DNA of 55,750 nt. It comes from an uncultured Flavobacteriales bacterium (GTDB lineage Bacteria; Bacteroidota; Bacteroidia; Palsa-965). Made by a program: the position numbers and the translations under genes. This document shows positions 17,620-25,525 of the stretch, in pieces. The DNA lies in the NCBI GenBank assembly GCA_937974275.1, contig CALJIF010000118.1, forward strand, positions 1-55,750, written 5' to 3'. A model generated the notes under the pieces. That model saw only the letters and a list, made by a program, of their open reading frames with translations. It had not been told where the DNA came from and ran no database searches. Within the stretch, counting starts at the first letter, position 1; every line of letters starts with the position of its first letter.

Positions 17620-18033
17620 ATGGGACGATTAATGGCAATTGATTACGGGATGAAGCGTTGCGGCATTGCGGTTTCTGATCCGTTACAAATTATTGCCACA
17701 GGATTAACTACCGTTAACACTCCCGAAATTTATACGTGGCTGGAAAAGTATTTTAATCAGGAAACGGTTGATGTAGTTGTTATCGGTGATCCGAAGCGCA
17801 TGGATGGTTCGGATACGCACGCCACACAAGCCTGTCATACGTTTTCCGAAAAAATATCGGCGAAGTTCCCGGACAAAAAAATTGTTCGTGTTGACGAGCG
17901 CTTCACGTCAAAGATGGCATCCCAAGCCATTTTTGCTTCCGGTGTTAAGAAAAAAGACCGTCAGAATAAGGCATTAGTGGACGAAGTTTCAGCAACTATA
18001 TTATTGCAACACTTCATGGAAATGCCCCGCTGA
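17620..18033 (+). CDS. ruvX: Putative pre-16S rRNA nuclease / Holliday junction resolvase (YqgF)
   Basis: An upstream ATG at 17521 lies inside the mazEF control region. The family start is MGRLMAIDYGMKRCGIAVSD at 17620, giving 137 residues, the normal length. RNase-H-like active-site residues are seen: D8 in AIDYG, E93 in VDERFTS and D121 in LVDEVSA. YqgF proteins process the 5' end of 16S rRNA, and some cleave Holliday junctions. def follows 29 bases downstream. Confidence 0.92.
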   Translation: MGRLMAIDYGMKRCGIAVSDPLQIIATGLTTVNTPEIYTWLEKYFNQETVDVVVIGDPKRMDGSDTHATQACHTFSEKISAKFPDKKIVRVDERFTSKMASQAIFASGVKKKDRQNKALVDEVSATILLQHFMEMPR

Positions 18034-18050
18034 AAATTAGTTTCGTAGCG

Positions 18051-18058
18051 TATCTTTG
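18051..18058 (+). promoter_or_regulatory. Putative -7 box immediately before def
   Basis: TATCTTTG, the best form of the Bacteroidota -7 consensus, followed by CAGC and the def ATG. There is no clear -33 TTTG about 20 nt upstream. Transcription from it would start within a few bases of the start codon. Confidence 0.5.
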
Positions 18059-18062
18059 CAGC

Positions 18063-18635
18063 ATGATTCTTCCTATTGTGGCATACGGTGATCCGGTTTT
18101 GAAAAAACAAGGTGCGGACATCACCCCGGATTATCCGGAATTAGAGCAATTAATTGATAACATGTACCTCACCATGTACAATGCTTCCGGCGTTGGGCTG
18201 GCTGCACCCCAAATCGGGAAAAGTATTCGACTCTTTATTGTAGATGGCGCACCTTTCGCAGAAGATGCCGAAACCGAAGAAGAAAAAGCACTCGGTGATT
18301 TCAAAGAAGTGTTTATCAATCCCCGCATTACGAAAGAAGAAGGTAAAGAATGGAAGTTTAACGAAGGCTGTTTAAGCATTCCGAAAATCCGTGAAGATGT
18401 CAGCCGCAAATCTGTGGTACACATCACCTACTTCGACCGCAATTTCAAAGAACATACCAAAACATTTGAAGGCATTGCAGCGCGCATCATACAACACGAA
18501 TACGATCACATTGAAGGAAAATTATTTGTAGATCGTATCAGTCCGCTGCGCAAGCGATTGCTTCAAAGTAAATTGAATGACATCTCCAAAGGACGCGTAG
18601 AAGTAAACTACAGAATGCGATTTCCAAACAAATAA
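18063..18635 (+). CDS. def: Peptide deformylase
   Basis: 190 residues. The three diagnostic motifs are present: GVGLAAPQ (residues 43-50), EGCLS (101-105, with the metal-ligand cysteine C103) and HEYDH (145-149, two metal histidines and the catalytic glutamate). It removes the formyl group from new polypeptides, using Fe2+ or a similar metal. The insertion around residues 66-80 (DAETEEEKA) is common in Bacteroidota members. A lipoprotein gene starts six bases downstream, in the same transcript. Confidence 0.97.
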   Translation: MILPIVAYGDPVLKKQGADITPDYPELEQLIDNMYLTMYNASGVGLAAPQIGKSIRLFIVDGAPFAEDAETEEEKALGDFKEVFINPRITKEEGKEWKFNEGCLSIPKIREDVSRKSVVHITYFDRNFKEHTKTFEGIAARIIQHEYDHIEGKLFVDRISPLRKRLLQSKLNDISKGRVEVNYRMRFPNK

Positions 18636-18641
18636 CTTGTT

Positions 18642-19220
18642 ATGAAAAAATTGATTTTCTTAGGAGTAATGGCAGCTGTGTTAGGTGCTGCATCATGTGG
18701 TGACAATAACAACACCGCCAACGAGCAAAAAGTAAAAGACAGTCTGGAACGTGCTTCGGGACGCGACATGTACATTAAAGCAGTTACCGATGCTGAGGCT
18801 GCAATTAAAGCAAGCAAGCAATTTGATAGCAAGCTGGCATTGGCGGGAATTAAGGCGTACAGTGATTTTATAGCACTTTATCCAAAAGACAGTTTGACTC
18901 CGGAATATTTATTGCGTGCGGCAGATTTATCTCGAGGCACCGGAAACTACCAGCAAGCCGCAATTTATCTCGAACAAATTATGGAGAACCATAAAGGTTA
19001 TCCGCGATATGCAGATGCCTGCTTGATGGCGGCACTGAATTACGACGATCATCTGGAACACACGAAAGACGGAACCGAACGTGCTCGTATTATTTATCAG
19101 TATTTGATTGACAAATATCCGAACACTACGTATGCTGAAAATGCTAAAGTATTGATTCAGTATTTAGGTAAGCCGGATAGTCTGATGATTAACGATATCA
19201 TCCAAAAAGGCGGTAAGTAA
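18642..19220 (+). CDS. TPR-containing lipoprotein (YbgF/BamD-like helical repeats)
   Basis: 192 residues. The signal peptide ends in the lipobox GAASC, so the protein should be a lipid-anchored envelope protein. The rest is helical: residues ~70-170 contain TPR-type helix pairs (LLRAADLSRGTGNYQQAAIYLEQIM, DGTERARIIYQYLIDKYPNTTYAENAKVLIQYL). The pattern 'KYPNTTYAENA' is typical of tol-pal/BamD-like TPRs. It is probably a scaffold protein; the partner is unknown. Its TAA stop begins the perfect 12-bp palindrome at 19218-19229. Confidence 0.8.
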   Translation: MKKLIFLGVMAAVLGAASCGDNNNTANEQKVKDSLERASGRDMYIKAVTDAEAAIKASKQFDSKLALAGIKAYSDFIALYPKDSLTPEYLLRAADLSRGTGNYQQAAIYLEQIMENHKGYPRYADACLMAALNYDDHLEHTKDGTERARIIYQYLIDKYPNTTYAENAKVLIQYLGKPDSLMINDIIQKGGK

Positions 19221-19229
19221 GCGCGCTTA
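19218..19229. repeat. Palindrome TAAGCGCGCTTA spanning two convergent stop codons
   Basis: A perfect 12-bp palindrome. Its first three bases are the stop of the rightward TPR lipoprotein gene and its last three, read on the minus strand, are the stop of cdaA. Near-copies begin at three other stop codons in this window (35146, 43975, 45250). Confidence 0.55.
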
Positions 19230-20009
19230 TTGTTCTTTCTCGAGCAATTCCCGCAAACGTTCTACGGTTAATGCCGGAATCATTTCTCCTCCTTTAAAGA
19301 AAGAGATTCCTCCTGTTTGCTCGGAAACTACGACGGCAAAAGCATCCGAATTTTCCGTTATTCCCACTGCAGCACGGTGACGCATTCCTAAATGTGCAGG
19401 GAAATCAGGGTTCTCCGTTACCGGTAATACACAACGCGCGGCCTTTATCGTATTATCCGTAATGATCACGGCTCCGTCGTGAAGCGGACTATTTTTATAA
19501 AATATACTTTCCAGCATTCGCACCGTAACATTCGCATCTACAGGATCGCCCGTGTTGATGTAAAACTTCAAATCATTGTTTTTCGTGAACACGATAATCG
19601 CTCCTGTTTTGGTTTCGGACATATTGCGACACGCCTTTACAACTGCGTTAATGTCTAAAGTATTATCGCGCCCATCATCTTTCCACGAGAAAAGTGTTTT
19701 ACGAATTTGCCCGCGATTGATGATATTATTCGTTCCTACAAAAAGGAAGAATCGGCGCAATTCCTGTTGAAATACGATCAGCAATGCGATCACACCGACA
19801 TCAATGAACTTGCCCAAAATGCTCGAAAAAAGCTCAAGATCCAACAAGCGCACCAAACGAAAAACCGAGTAAAATATGGCGATACCGATAAAAATATTCA
19901 ACGCCGCAGTTCCGCGCACCAGTTTATATAACTGATACAGCAAGATGGCCACCAGTAGAATATCTACCATGTCTTGCCATCGAAACGCTATGAATAATGG
20001 ATGGATCAT
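19227..20009 (-). CDS. cdaA: Diadenylate cyclase (c-di-AMP synthase), CdaA type
   Basis: 260 residues. Three N-terminal membrane helices (residues ~13-85) are followed by a DAC domain. The catalytic motifs are NSPLHDGAVI (DGA 178-180) and LGMRHRAAVG (RHR 210-212). It condenses two ATP into the second messenger c-di-AMP, which controls potassium/osmotic balance and cell-wall homeostasis. It lies 11 bases downstream of folP, a gene order known in Bacteroidota. No c-di-AMP phosphodiesterase or obvious receptor gene is in this window. Confidence 0.96.
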   Translation of the reverse strand: MIHPLFIAFRWQDMVDILLVAILLYQLYKLVRGTAALNIFIGIAIFYSVFRLVRLLDLELFSSILGKFIDVGVIALLIVFQQELRRFFLFVGTNNIINRGQIRKTLFSWKDDGRDNTLDINAVVKACRNMSETKTGAIIVFTKNNDLKFYINTGDPVDANVTVRMLESIFYKNSPLHDGAVIITDNTIKAARCVLPVTENPDFPAHLGMRHRAAVGITENSDAFAVVVSEQTGGISFFKGGEMIPALTVERLRELLEKEQ

Positions 20010-20020
20010 AAATCGGTGGA

Positions 20021-20869
20021 CTAAGTTACCGAAGATTTCATCATTGCGACGATTTCCACCGTTTCGCGCGCTTCCTTTACATCATGAACTCGTAAAATAT
20101 GTGCGCCTTTGATCAAAGCAAGGGTATTTGCAACCGTAGTTCCATTCAACGCACCGGCAGCATTTGATTGCAGCACTTTATAGATCATGGATTTTCGGGA
20201 GATTCCCACCAATGTTGGAAAGCGCAATGTGATCTGCTCCAATTCATGCAGCAATTGATAATTGTGCTTAATCGTTTTTCCGAATCCAAATCCCGGATCT
20301 GCAATAACCACAGGACATCCGGCTGCTTCAAACAACTGTGCGCGTTCCGATAAAAATGCCAAAACCTCTGCAGTAACATCGTTGTAAGTTGGCTGTTGCT
20401 GCATATTTTGCGGCGTTCCCTGCATGTGCATGGCTATGTAAGGCACTTTCATTTGTCCGATTGTTGCGCACATATCCGAATCCATCATACCCGCTGACAC
20501 ATCATTGATGATATCTGCACCTTCCGAAACCGCTTTACGAGCGACTTCTGCCCTATAGGTGTCTATGGAAATAAAAACTCCCGGAAACTCCCGGCGCATT
20601 GCTGTTAACGCATGTTGCAAACGTAACCATTCTTCTTCAACATCGGGAGCAACAGAACCCGGTCGAGTGGAAACCGCGCCGATATCCAGAATTTCCGCAC
20701 CATCAGCAATCATGACTGCTGCAGCACGCAATATCTCCGTGGTGTCGGCATAACTTCCTCCATCGTAAAAACTATCGGGAGTAACGTTCAAAATTCCCAT
20801 TATCAGGGGGTTTCGTTTTCCCTCACGAATCGCATTCACTACCGCCCGAAAGTCCTTATCTTGTGGCAT
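20021..20869 (-). CDS. folP: Dihydropteroate synthase
   Basis: 282 residues. MGILNVTPDSFYDGG (residues ~24-38) is the pterin/phosphate loop, ADGAEILDIGAVSTRPG the second motif, SIDTYR and INDVSAG the middle strands, and VHDVKEARE the C-terminal R-x-H-D region. It joins 6-hydroxymethyl-dihydropterin pyrophosphate and p-aminobenzoate in folate synthesis, and is the sulfonamide target. Its ATG (20867-20869) and that of the divergent DUF1599 gene are only 14 bases apart, so each promoter must lie inside or overlap the other gene. Confidence 0.96.
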   Translation of the reverse strand: MPQDKDFRAVVNAIREGKRNPLIMGILNVTPDSFYDGGSYADTTEILRAAAVMIADGAEILDIGAVSTRPGSVAPDVEEEWLRLQHALTAMRREFPGVFISIDTYRAEVARKAVSEGADIINDVSAGMMDSDMCATIGQMKVPYIAMHMQGTPQNMQQQPTYNDVTAEVLAFLSERAQLFEAAGCPVVIADPGFGFGKTIKHNYQLLHELEQITLRFPTLVGISRKSMIYKVLQSNAAGALNGTTVANTLALIKGAHILRVHDVKEARETVEIVAMMKSSVT

Positions 20870-20883
20870 CTTATTTACAACTT

Positions 20884-21429
20884 ATGAGTGCAACAACGTC
20901 GCAACAATACGACGCAATAATAAGTAACTGCAGGGACATCTTTCAAAAGAAACTGCAAGACTATGGAACTTCGTGGCGCATGTTCCGCATTTCTTCCATT
21001 ACTGATCAGGTTTTTATTAAGGCTAATCGTGTTCGTACCATCGAACAAACCGGCACACAGCAAATAGAAGATGATATTCGCGGTGAATACATCGGAATGG
21101 TGAATTATTCCATCATCGCTCTCATTCAGCTGGAACTGGCCAAAGATGATCGAATGGAAATGCCGGTTGACGAAACCATGAGCTTGTACACGAAATATGC
21201 ACAAGCGGCAAAAGATCTCATGGAGAAAAAAAACCATGATTACGGTGAAGCCTGGCGCGATATGCGTGTGTCCAGTTTAACCGATCTAATTCTTGTAAAA
21301 CTGTTACGAATAAAGCAAATAGAAGACAATCAGGGCAAAACCGTGATCTCTGAAGGCATTGATGCGAACTACTTCGATATCATCAATTACGCTATATTTG
21401 CTTTAATCAGACTTACCGAAGGCAAATAG
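20884..21429 (+). CDS. DUF1599 domain protein, two tandem copies
   Basis: The ATG at 20884 (MSATTSQQYDAI) is preferred over 20863, giving 181 residues. The protein is two copies of the same ~75-residue helical unit. Copy one has KKLQDYGTSWRMFRISSITDQVFIKANR, then a glutamate-rich turn and GMVNYSIIALIQLE. Copy two has EKKNHDYGEAWRDMRVSSLTDLILVKLLR and DIINYAIFALIRL. This is the DUF1599 (nucleotide-modification-associated) family. The metal-binding-looking E/D and Y-G-x-x-W pattern suggests an MazG-like nucleotide-binding protein, but the function is unproven. It begins a rightward run with the DoxX-like gene after three bases. Confidence 0.88.
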   Translation: MSATTSQQYDAIISNCRDIFQKKLQDYGTSWRMFRISSITDQVFIKANRVRTIEQTGTQQIEDDIRGEYIGMVNYSIIALIQLELAKDDRMEMPVDETMSLYTKYAQAAKDLMEKKNHDYGEAWRDMRVSSLTDLILVKLLRIKQIEDNQGKTVISEGIDANYFDIINYAIFALIRLTEGK

Positions 21430-21432
21430 CGT

Positions 21433-22842
21433 ATGAATTTTCTGAAAAGTCGAGCATTTCGTGCTATAGCATCTGTCGGATTGGCAGTGCTTTTTTTTGT
21501 ATTGTGTCCGCCCTGCTTTAGCAAATTGCATCTGGGATTGGTCCTGGGCGCAGTGGTATTGATCATCAACCTCAACACGTTTGTTGGTAGAATTAATATC
21601 CTTACGCAGTTGACAAGAATTGCTGTTGGTGGATTATTTATTTTCTCGGGCTTCATTAAAGCCAATGACCCTGTAGGTTTCAGTTACAAGCTGCAGGAAT
21701 ACTTCGAAGTATTTGGTCAGGGTTTCAGTTGTGAAATGAAAGTTGCCGGCGAAGCTGCGAAAGGTATTCCTTGTCAACCGACCTCGCAAGAAGCTACAGT
21801 TGCTGCTCCACCTGCAAAAAGTTCATGGCAGCCGTTCTGGCATTTCTTCTCGGAAAACTCCTTGTTTTTAGCAATAACCCTGTGTGCTGCAGAAATTGTT
21901 CTGGGAATTTTTCTGCTCATAGGCGTACAGGTGCGATGGACACTCTGGCTGTTACTTGCCATGATTGTCTTTTTCAGTTTTCTCACGTTCTACAGCGCGT
22001 GTTGCAACAAAGTAACCAGCTGCGGATGTTTCGGAGACGCAATCAAGCTCACTCCTTGGGAATCGTTCTGGAAGGATTTGATTTTGCTTATTCTCATCAC
22101 TGTACTCATGGTTGGTGAAAAGAACATCAAACCTATTTTCAAAAGTTCAATTGCGTTGGCGGGTACTGCTGCTATCGGAACCTTCCTTTCGTTCTGGTTT
22201 CCTGTGTACACGTGGCAACACCTTCCGGTAATTGATTTTCGTCCGTATGCGATTGGAACTAATTATCACGAAGCATCTCAGAATAAAATTCCTGCTGAAA
22301 CCGGCTGTCAGCCCGATTCCGTAAAGATGACCTTCTACTACAAACATGCGAAAACCAATGAAATCAAAGGTTTTGGCATTAAGGAACTTCCGGAAGACAC
22401 CTTGTGGGAATGGTATTGCCGATATGATGAAGTATTGCGTAAAGGGAATTGTGCGGCAACCATAATGGATTTCAATATCTCTGAACCGGAATCGGGAATG
22501 GCACTAAATGATTCGTTATTGCAAGTTCCGGGCACTGCTTACTTCGTAGTGATGTACGATTTATCTAAAACAGATCGAAAGATTATGGGGCAGGTCAATG
22601 CGTTTTATCAGGAATGTCTTGCAAAAGGAATTCCGTTTAACGGATTAAGCGCAGCCGGCACTGAACAGATTCAAGCCTTCCGTGCAGAAACCGGTGCTGA
22701 ATTCCCGATTTATTATGTGGACGGAACTGCTTTAAAAACAGTAATACGCTCGAACCCGGGATTAGTGCAGTTGAAAAAAGGAGTTGCCACCGCAATGTGG
22801 CACTACAATGATTTCCCCAAGTTTAAAGAATTAACGCACTAA
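21433..22842 (+). CDS. DoxX/MauE-like integral membrane protein (BT_3928 family)
   Basis: 469 residues. There are about six to eight membrane helices in the first 270 residues (from FRAIASVGLAVLFFVLCPPCF to WFPVYTW), then a ~190-residue soluble C-terminal domain. The membrane part has the DoxX/MauE features: a first-helix pair GGLFIFSGFIKANDPVGFSYKLQEYF and the FYSACCNKVTSCGCFGD segment with a vicinal Cys cluster, like quinone/thiol-redox (VKOR/MauE) proteins. The C-terminal domain resembles a degenerate thioredoxin fold. It sits between DUF1599 and a permease/tpiA, a conserved Bacteroidota arrangement. Actual function unknown. Confidence 0.82.
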   Translation: MNFLKSRAFRAIASVGLAVLFFVLCPPCFSKLHLGLVLGAVVLIINLNTFVGRINILTQLTRIAVGGLFIFSGFIKANDPVGFSYKLQEYFEVFGQGFSCEMKVAGEAAKGIPCQPTSQEATVAAPPAKSSWQPFWHFFSENSLFLAITLCAAEIVLGIFLLIGVQVRWTLWLLLAMIVFFSFLTFYSACCNKVTSCGCFGDAIKLTPWESFWKDLILLILITVLMVGEKNIKPIFKSSIALAGTAAIGTFLSFWFPVYTWQHLPVIDFRPYAIGTNYHEASQNKIPAETGCQPDSVKMTFYYKHAKTNEIKGFGIKELPEDTLWEWYCRYDEVLRKGNCAATIMDFNISEPESGMALNDSLLQVPGTAYFVVMYDLSKTDRKIMGQVNAFYQECLAKGIPFNGLSAAGTEQIQAFRAETGAEFPIYYVDGTALKTVIRSNPGLVQLKKGVATAMWHYNDFPKFKELTH

Positions 22843-22846
22843 GCCT

Positions 22847-23929
22847 GTGGGCAAGTTTATAGCCAAACGATTTTTTTATGGATTTCTGGTGCTCTTCGGA
22901 GTACTGACTACGGTGTTCATTCTGTTCAACGTACTGCCCGGCGACCCGGCGCGTATGCGTATGGGTCAGCGCACCGATGAAAAATCGCTGGAGATCATTC
23001 GTAAAGATTTGAATCTGGACTTGCCCATGCACAAACAGTATTTGCTGTTTTTAAATGACTTGTCTTTCGTTTCAATACATGATGTTAAAGATTCGACAGA
23101 TCGTTATTATCTGGATCCGAAGAAGTATGGAGATCCGATTCGATTGTTCAGCGTTGGAGGCAATAACGAGTTAATTTTAAAAACGCCCTACCTCAGACGT
23201 TCGTACATCAATCAACGTCCCGTTTGGGAAATTATCAGCGGTTCCTTGCCGGAAACGATGGTGTTAGCGTTGTCTGCTATTGTTTTTGCATCCATCATCG
23301 GAATTATCTTCGGCGTGCTTACAGCGATTTACAAAAACTCCTGGTTCGACAGAATGGTTTCCGTATTCTCAACACTTGGAATGGCCGGACCTTCGTTCTT
23401 CTTTGCATTAATCATTGCATGGTTGTTCGGTTATCTGTTGCGGGATTATACGGGATTGAAGAATATCGGAAGTTTGTATTCAACAGACGTGTACACCGGC
23501 GATCAATATCTGGATTTGAAGAATTTGATTCTTCCTGCGTTTACTTTGGGAATTCGCCCTTTGGCATTAATTATTCAATTGACCAGAAGTTCTATGTTGG
23601 AAGTGATGTCGTTTGATTATATCAGAACAGCACGTGCAAAAGGTTTGGCGAACTTCAAAGTAATTATCGTACACGCGTTAAAGAATGCTCTTAATCCCGT
23701 AGTGACGGCTATTTCCGGATGGTTTGCCGGGTTGATGGCCGGTGCTGCATTCGTGGAAGCCGTTTTCGATTGGAAAGGAATTGGCAATGCCGTTGTTGAA
23801 GCGTTATTCAATTACGACCTTCCTGTTGTGATGGGCAGCACTTTAGTTTTCGCTACGTTCTTCGTACTGATCAATATCATCGTTGATATCGCTTACGCTA
23901 TTCTCGATCCACGAGTGCGTTTGCAATAA
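22847..23929 (+). CDS. ABC transporter permease (OppB/DppB family), orphan
   Basis: 360 residues, starting at GTG. A first membrane helix with the conserved TVFILFNVLPGDPARM is followed by a periplasmic stretch and five further helices. RTARAKGLANFKVIIVHALKNALNPV is the EAA loop that contacts the ATPase, and GAAFVEAVFDWKGIGNAVVEAL and DPRVRLQ are typical of OppB-type permeases of peptide/nickel importers. No second permease, ATPase or binding-protein gene lies nearby. It must pair with subunits encoded elsewhere or have a specialised role. Confidence 0.92.
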   Translation: MGKFIAKRFFYGFLVLFGVLTTVFILFNVLPGDPARMRMGQRTDEKSLEIIRKDLNLDLPMHKQYLLFLNDLSFVSIHDVKDSTDRYYLDPKKYGDPIRLFSVGGNNELILKTPYLRRSYINQRPVWEIISGSLPETMVLALSAIVFASIIGIIFGVLTAIYKNSWFDRMVSVFSTLGMAGPSFFFALIIAWLFGYLLRDYTGLKNIGSLYSTDVYTGDQYLDLKNLILPAFTLGIRPLALIIQLTRSSMLEVMSFDYIRTARAKGLANFKVIIVHALKNALNPVVTAISGWFAGLMAGAAFVEAVFDWKGIGNAVVEALFNYDLPVVMGSTLVFATFFVLINIIVDIAYAILDPRVRLQ

Positions 23930-23939
23930 TCGTTTCATC

Positions 23940-24716
23940 ATGAGAAAAAAAATTATTGCGGGAAACTGGAAGATGAATACTTCCCTTGCCGAAGCATTAT
24001 CATTAATCGGGCAAGTGAATTTTTCGGTACAACAACAAACGCATCCTTTACTACAAACCATTATTGCTCCACCTTACGTTTGGTTGACTGAGGCAACACG
24101 TATTGTTGGTTCAACAAACGGTTTGCAGGTTGCGGCACAAAACTGTCATCACGAAAAAAGTGGCGCTTACACCGGTGAAGTTAGTGCAGCTATGTTGGCA
24201 TCGTGTGGTGTAACATCCGTGATTATCGGGCATTCAGAACGTAGACAATATCAACGCGAATCTCACGCCGAATTAGTACAGAAAATTACGCGCTGTTTTG
24301 AAGAACAACTTCAAGTAATTTATTGTGTAGGTGAAACACTTGAGGAACGCGATACTAATCGTCATTTTGAAACAGTAAAAAGGCAGCTGCATGAAGTGCT
24401 GGGCAAGATAAACGCAGAACACGCTTCGTCGGTGTTTGTTGCATACGAGCCGGTTTGGGCTATCGGTACCGGAAAAACTGCAGGTCCTGATCAAGCGCAA
24501 GAAATGCATGCTTTCATTCGTAAGGAAATTGAAGCCATTTGGAACGCTGAAGTGGCGCAGAACACATCTATTTTGTACGGAGGAAGTTGTAACAGCGGAA
24601 ATGCCGATGCCTTGTTTTCTTGTGCGGATGTGGATGGTGGTTTAATCGGTGGCGCATCGTTGAAAGCCGATGAATTTGCAATGATCCGCAACATCATGAT
24701 TTCAAAATTGGCATAA
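23940..24716 (+). CDS. tpiA: Triosephosphate isomerase
   Basis: 258 residues from the ATG at 23940; the longer frame from 23883 would overlap the permease gene. The catalytic residues are clear: K11 in GNWKMN, H98 in IIGHSERR and E170 in YEPVWAIGTG. C-terminal GGSCNSGNADALF and DGGLIGGASLKADEF bind phosphate. It interconverts dihydroxyacetone phosphate and glyceraldehyde-3-phosphate in glycolysis. It starts ten bases after the permease stop. Confidence 0.97.
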   Translation: MRKKIIAGNWKMNTSLAEALSLIGQVNFSVQQQTHPLLQTIIAPPYVWLTEATRIVGSTNGLQVAAQNCHHEKSGAYTGEVSAAMLASCGVTSVIIGHSERRQYQRESHAELVQKITRCFEEQLQVIYCVGETLEERDTNRHFETVKRQLHEVLGKINAEHASSVFVAYEPVWAIGTGKTAGPDQAQEMHAFIRKEIEAIWNAEVAQNTSILYGGSCNSGNADALFSCADVDGGLIGGASLKADEFAMIRNIMISKLA

Positions 24717-24736
24717 TAGCTGCATATGTACTTAAA

Positions 24737-25525
24737 ATGAACGTTATGAATAAGCTGCTTTTAATTGGATGTATGGCTGTGATGAATATCATTAGCGTTA
24801 ATGCGCAAGAAAGCAACAAAGCGTGTTATCAGGATACCGGTTTTGTGGAAATGGCTATTTATAAAACGGATACTTTTTATCAATTGAAAGAAAAATACCG
24901 CAAAGGCGATTGGAATTTATATTACGATTTCGCTTTGGGGAAACCATACGCAGAACAACATTTCGACAATTACGGAAATCGTAAAGGAGTGTGGAAAATG
25001 TGGCATAGCAATGGCACTTTGCATTCGGAATACAACTATGAAGGATCATGGCTGGAAGCATTTCCTGTTGGTAAAAGCTGGAGCGCCGATGGAAAAGTAA
25101 CGGCTGAAAACAAGCAAGCGAACGATTCCGTGTACGTAACCAACTATTACGCATCCGGAAAAAAGAAAAGTGAAAACGTATACCACAAAGCAGGCAAGCT
25201 CGGTACAATTACACAATGGTGCGACAACGGCCAAGTGATGGTTTCGTATCGTCCTACTTCCGAACAAGCGCTTCCCGTTAAAAAATATTACTGCGATGGT
25301 AAATTGAAAGCAGAATATAATTGGTACGTATTTGGTTTCACCGGAAAGTATGTAGAATATCACCCGAACGGCAAAGTAGCGGTAAGCGGGGCTTATCAGG
25401 ACATTCCTGCCGGTGGTAAACCTTTTATTCCTGCACGTAACGGCGAATGGAAATTTTTCGATGATAAAGGAAAAATGACACGCCAGGAAAAGTGGGAAAA
25501 CGGAAAATTAGTGAGTAAGAAGTAG
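24737..25525 (+). CDS. Secreted MORN-repeat (YwqK-like) protein
   Basis: 262 residues; an ATG nine bases later (24746) is an equally good start for the signal peptide (MNKLLLIGCMAVMNIISVNAQ). At least five MORN-type repeats of ~23 residues follow (YDFALGKPYAEQHFDNYGNRKGVWKMWHSNGTL; YASGKKKSENVYH; YCDGKLKAEYNW; YHPNGKVAVSGAYQ; NGEWKFFDDKGKMTRQEKW). Such proteins are common and uncharacterised in Bacteroidota. Database names like 'toxin-antitoxin system YwqK antitoxin' are not supported here, as no toxin is adjacent. Its TAG overlaps the GTG of the next gene (TAGTG). Confidence 0.82.
   Translation: MNVMNKLLLIGCMAVMNIISVNAQESNKACYQDTGFVEMAIYKTDTFYQLKEKYRKGDWNLYYDFALGKPYAEQHFDNYGNRKGVWKMWHSNGTLHSEYNYEGSWLEAFPVGKSWSADGKVTAENKQANDSVYVTNYYASGKKKSENVYHKAGKLGTITQWCDNGQVMVSYRPTSEQALPVKKYYCDGKLKAEYNWYVFGFTGKYVEYHPNGKVAVSGAYQDIPAGGKPFIPARNGEWKFFDDKGKMTRQEKWENGKLVSKK

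Noticed and set aside
24737..25525. MORN-repeat protein as an antitoxin of a toxin-antitoxin pair
   Set aside because: No toxin-like small gene is adjacent, the protein is secreted, and repeats of this kind are widespread; the antitoxin label is a database habit.
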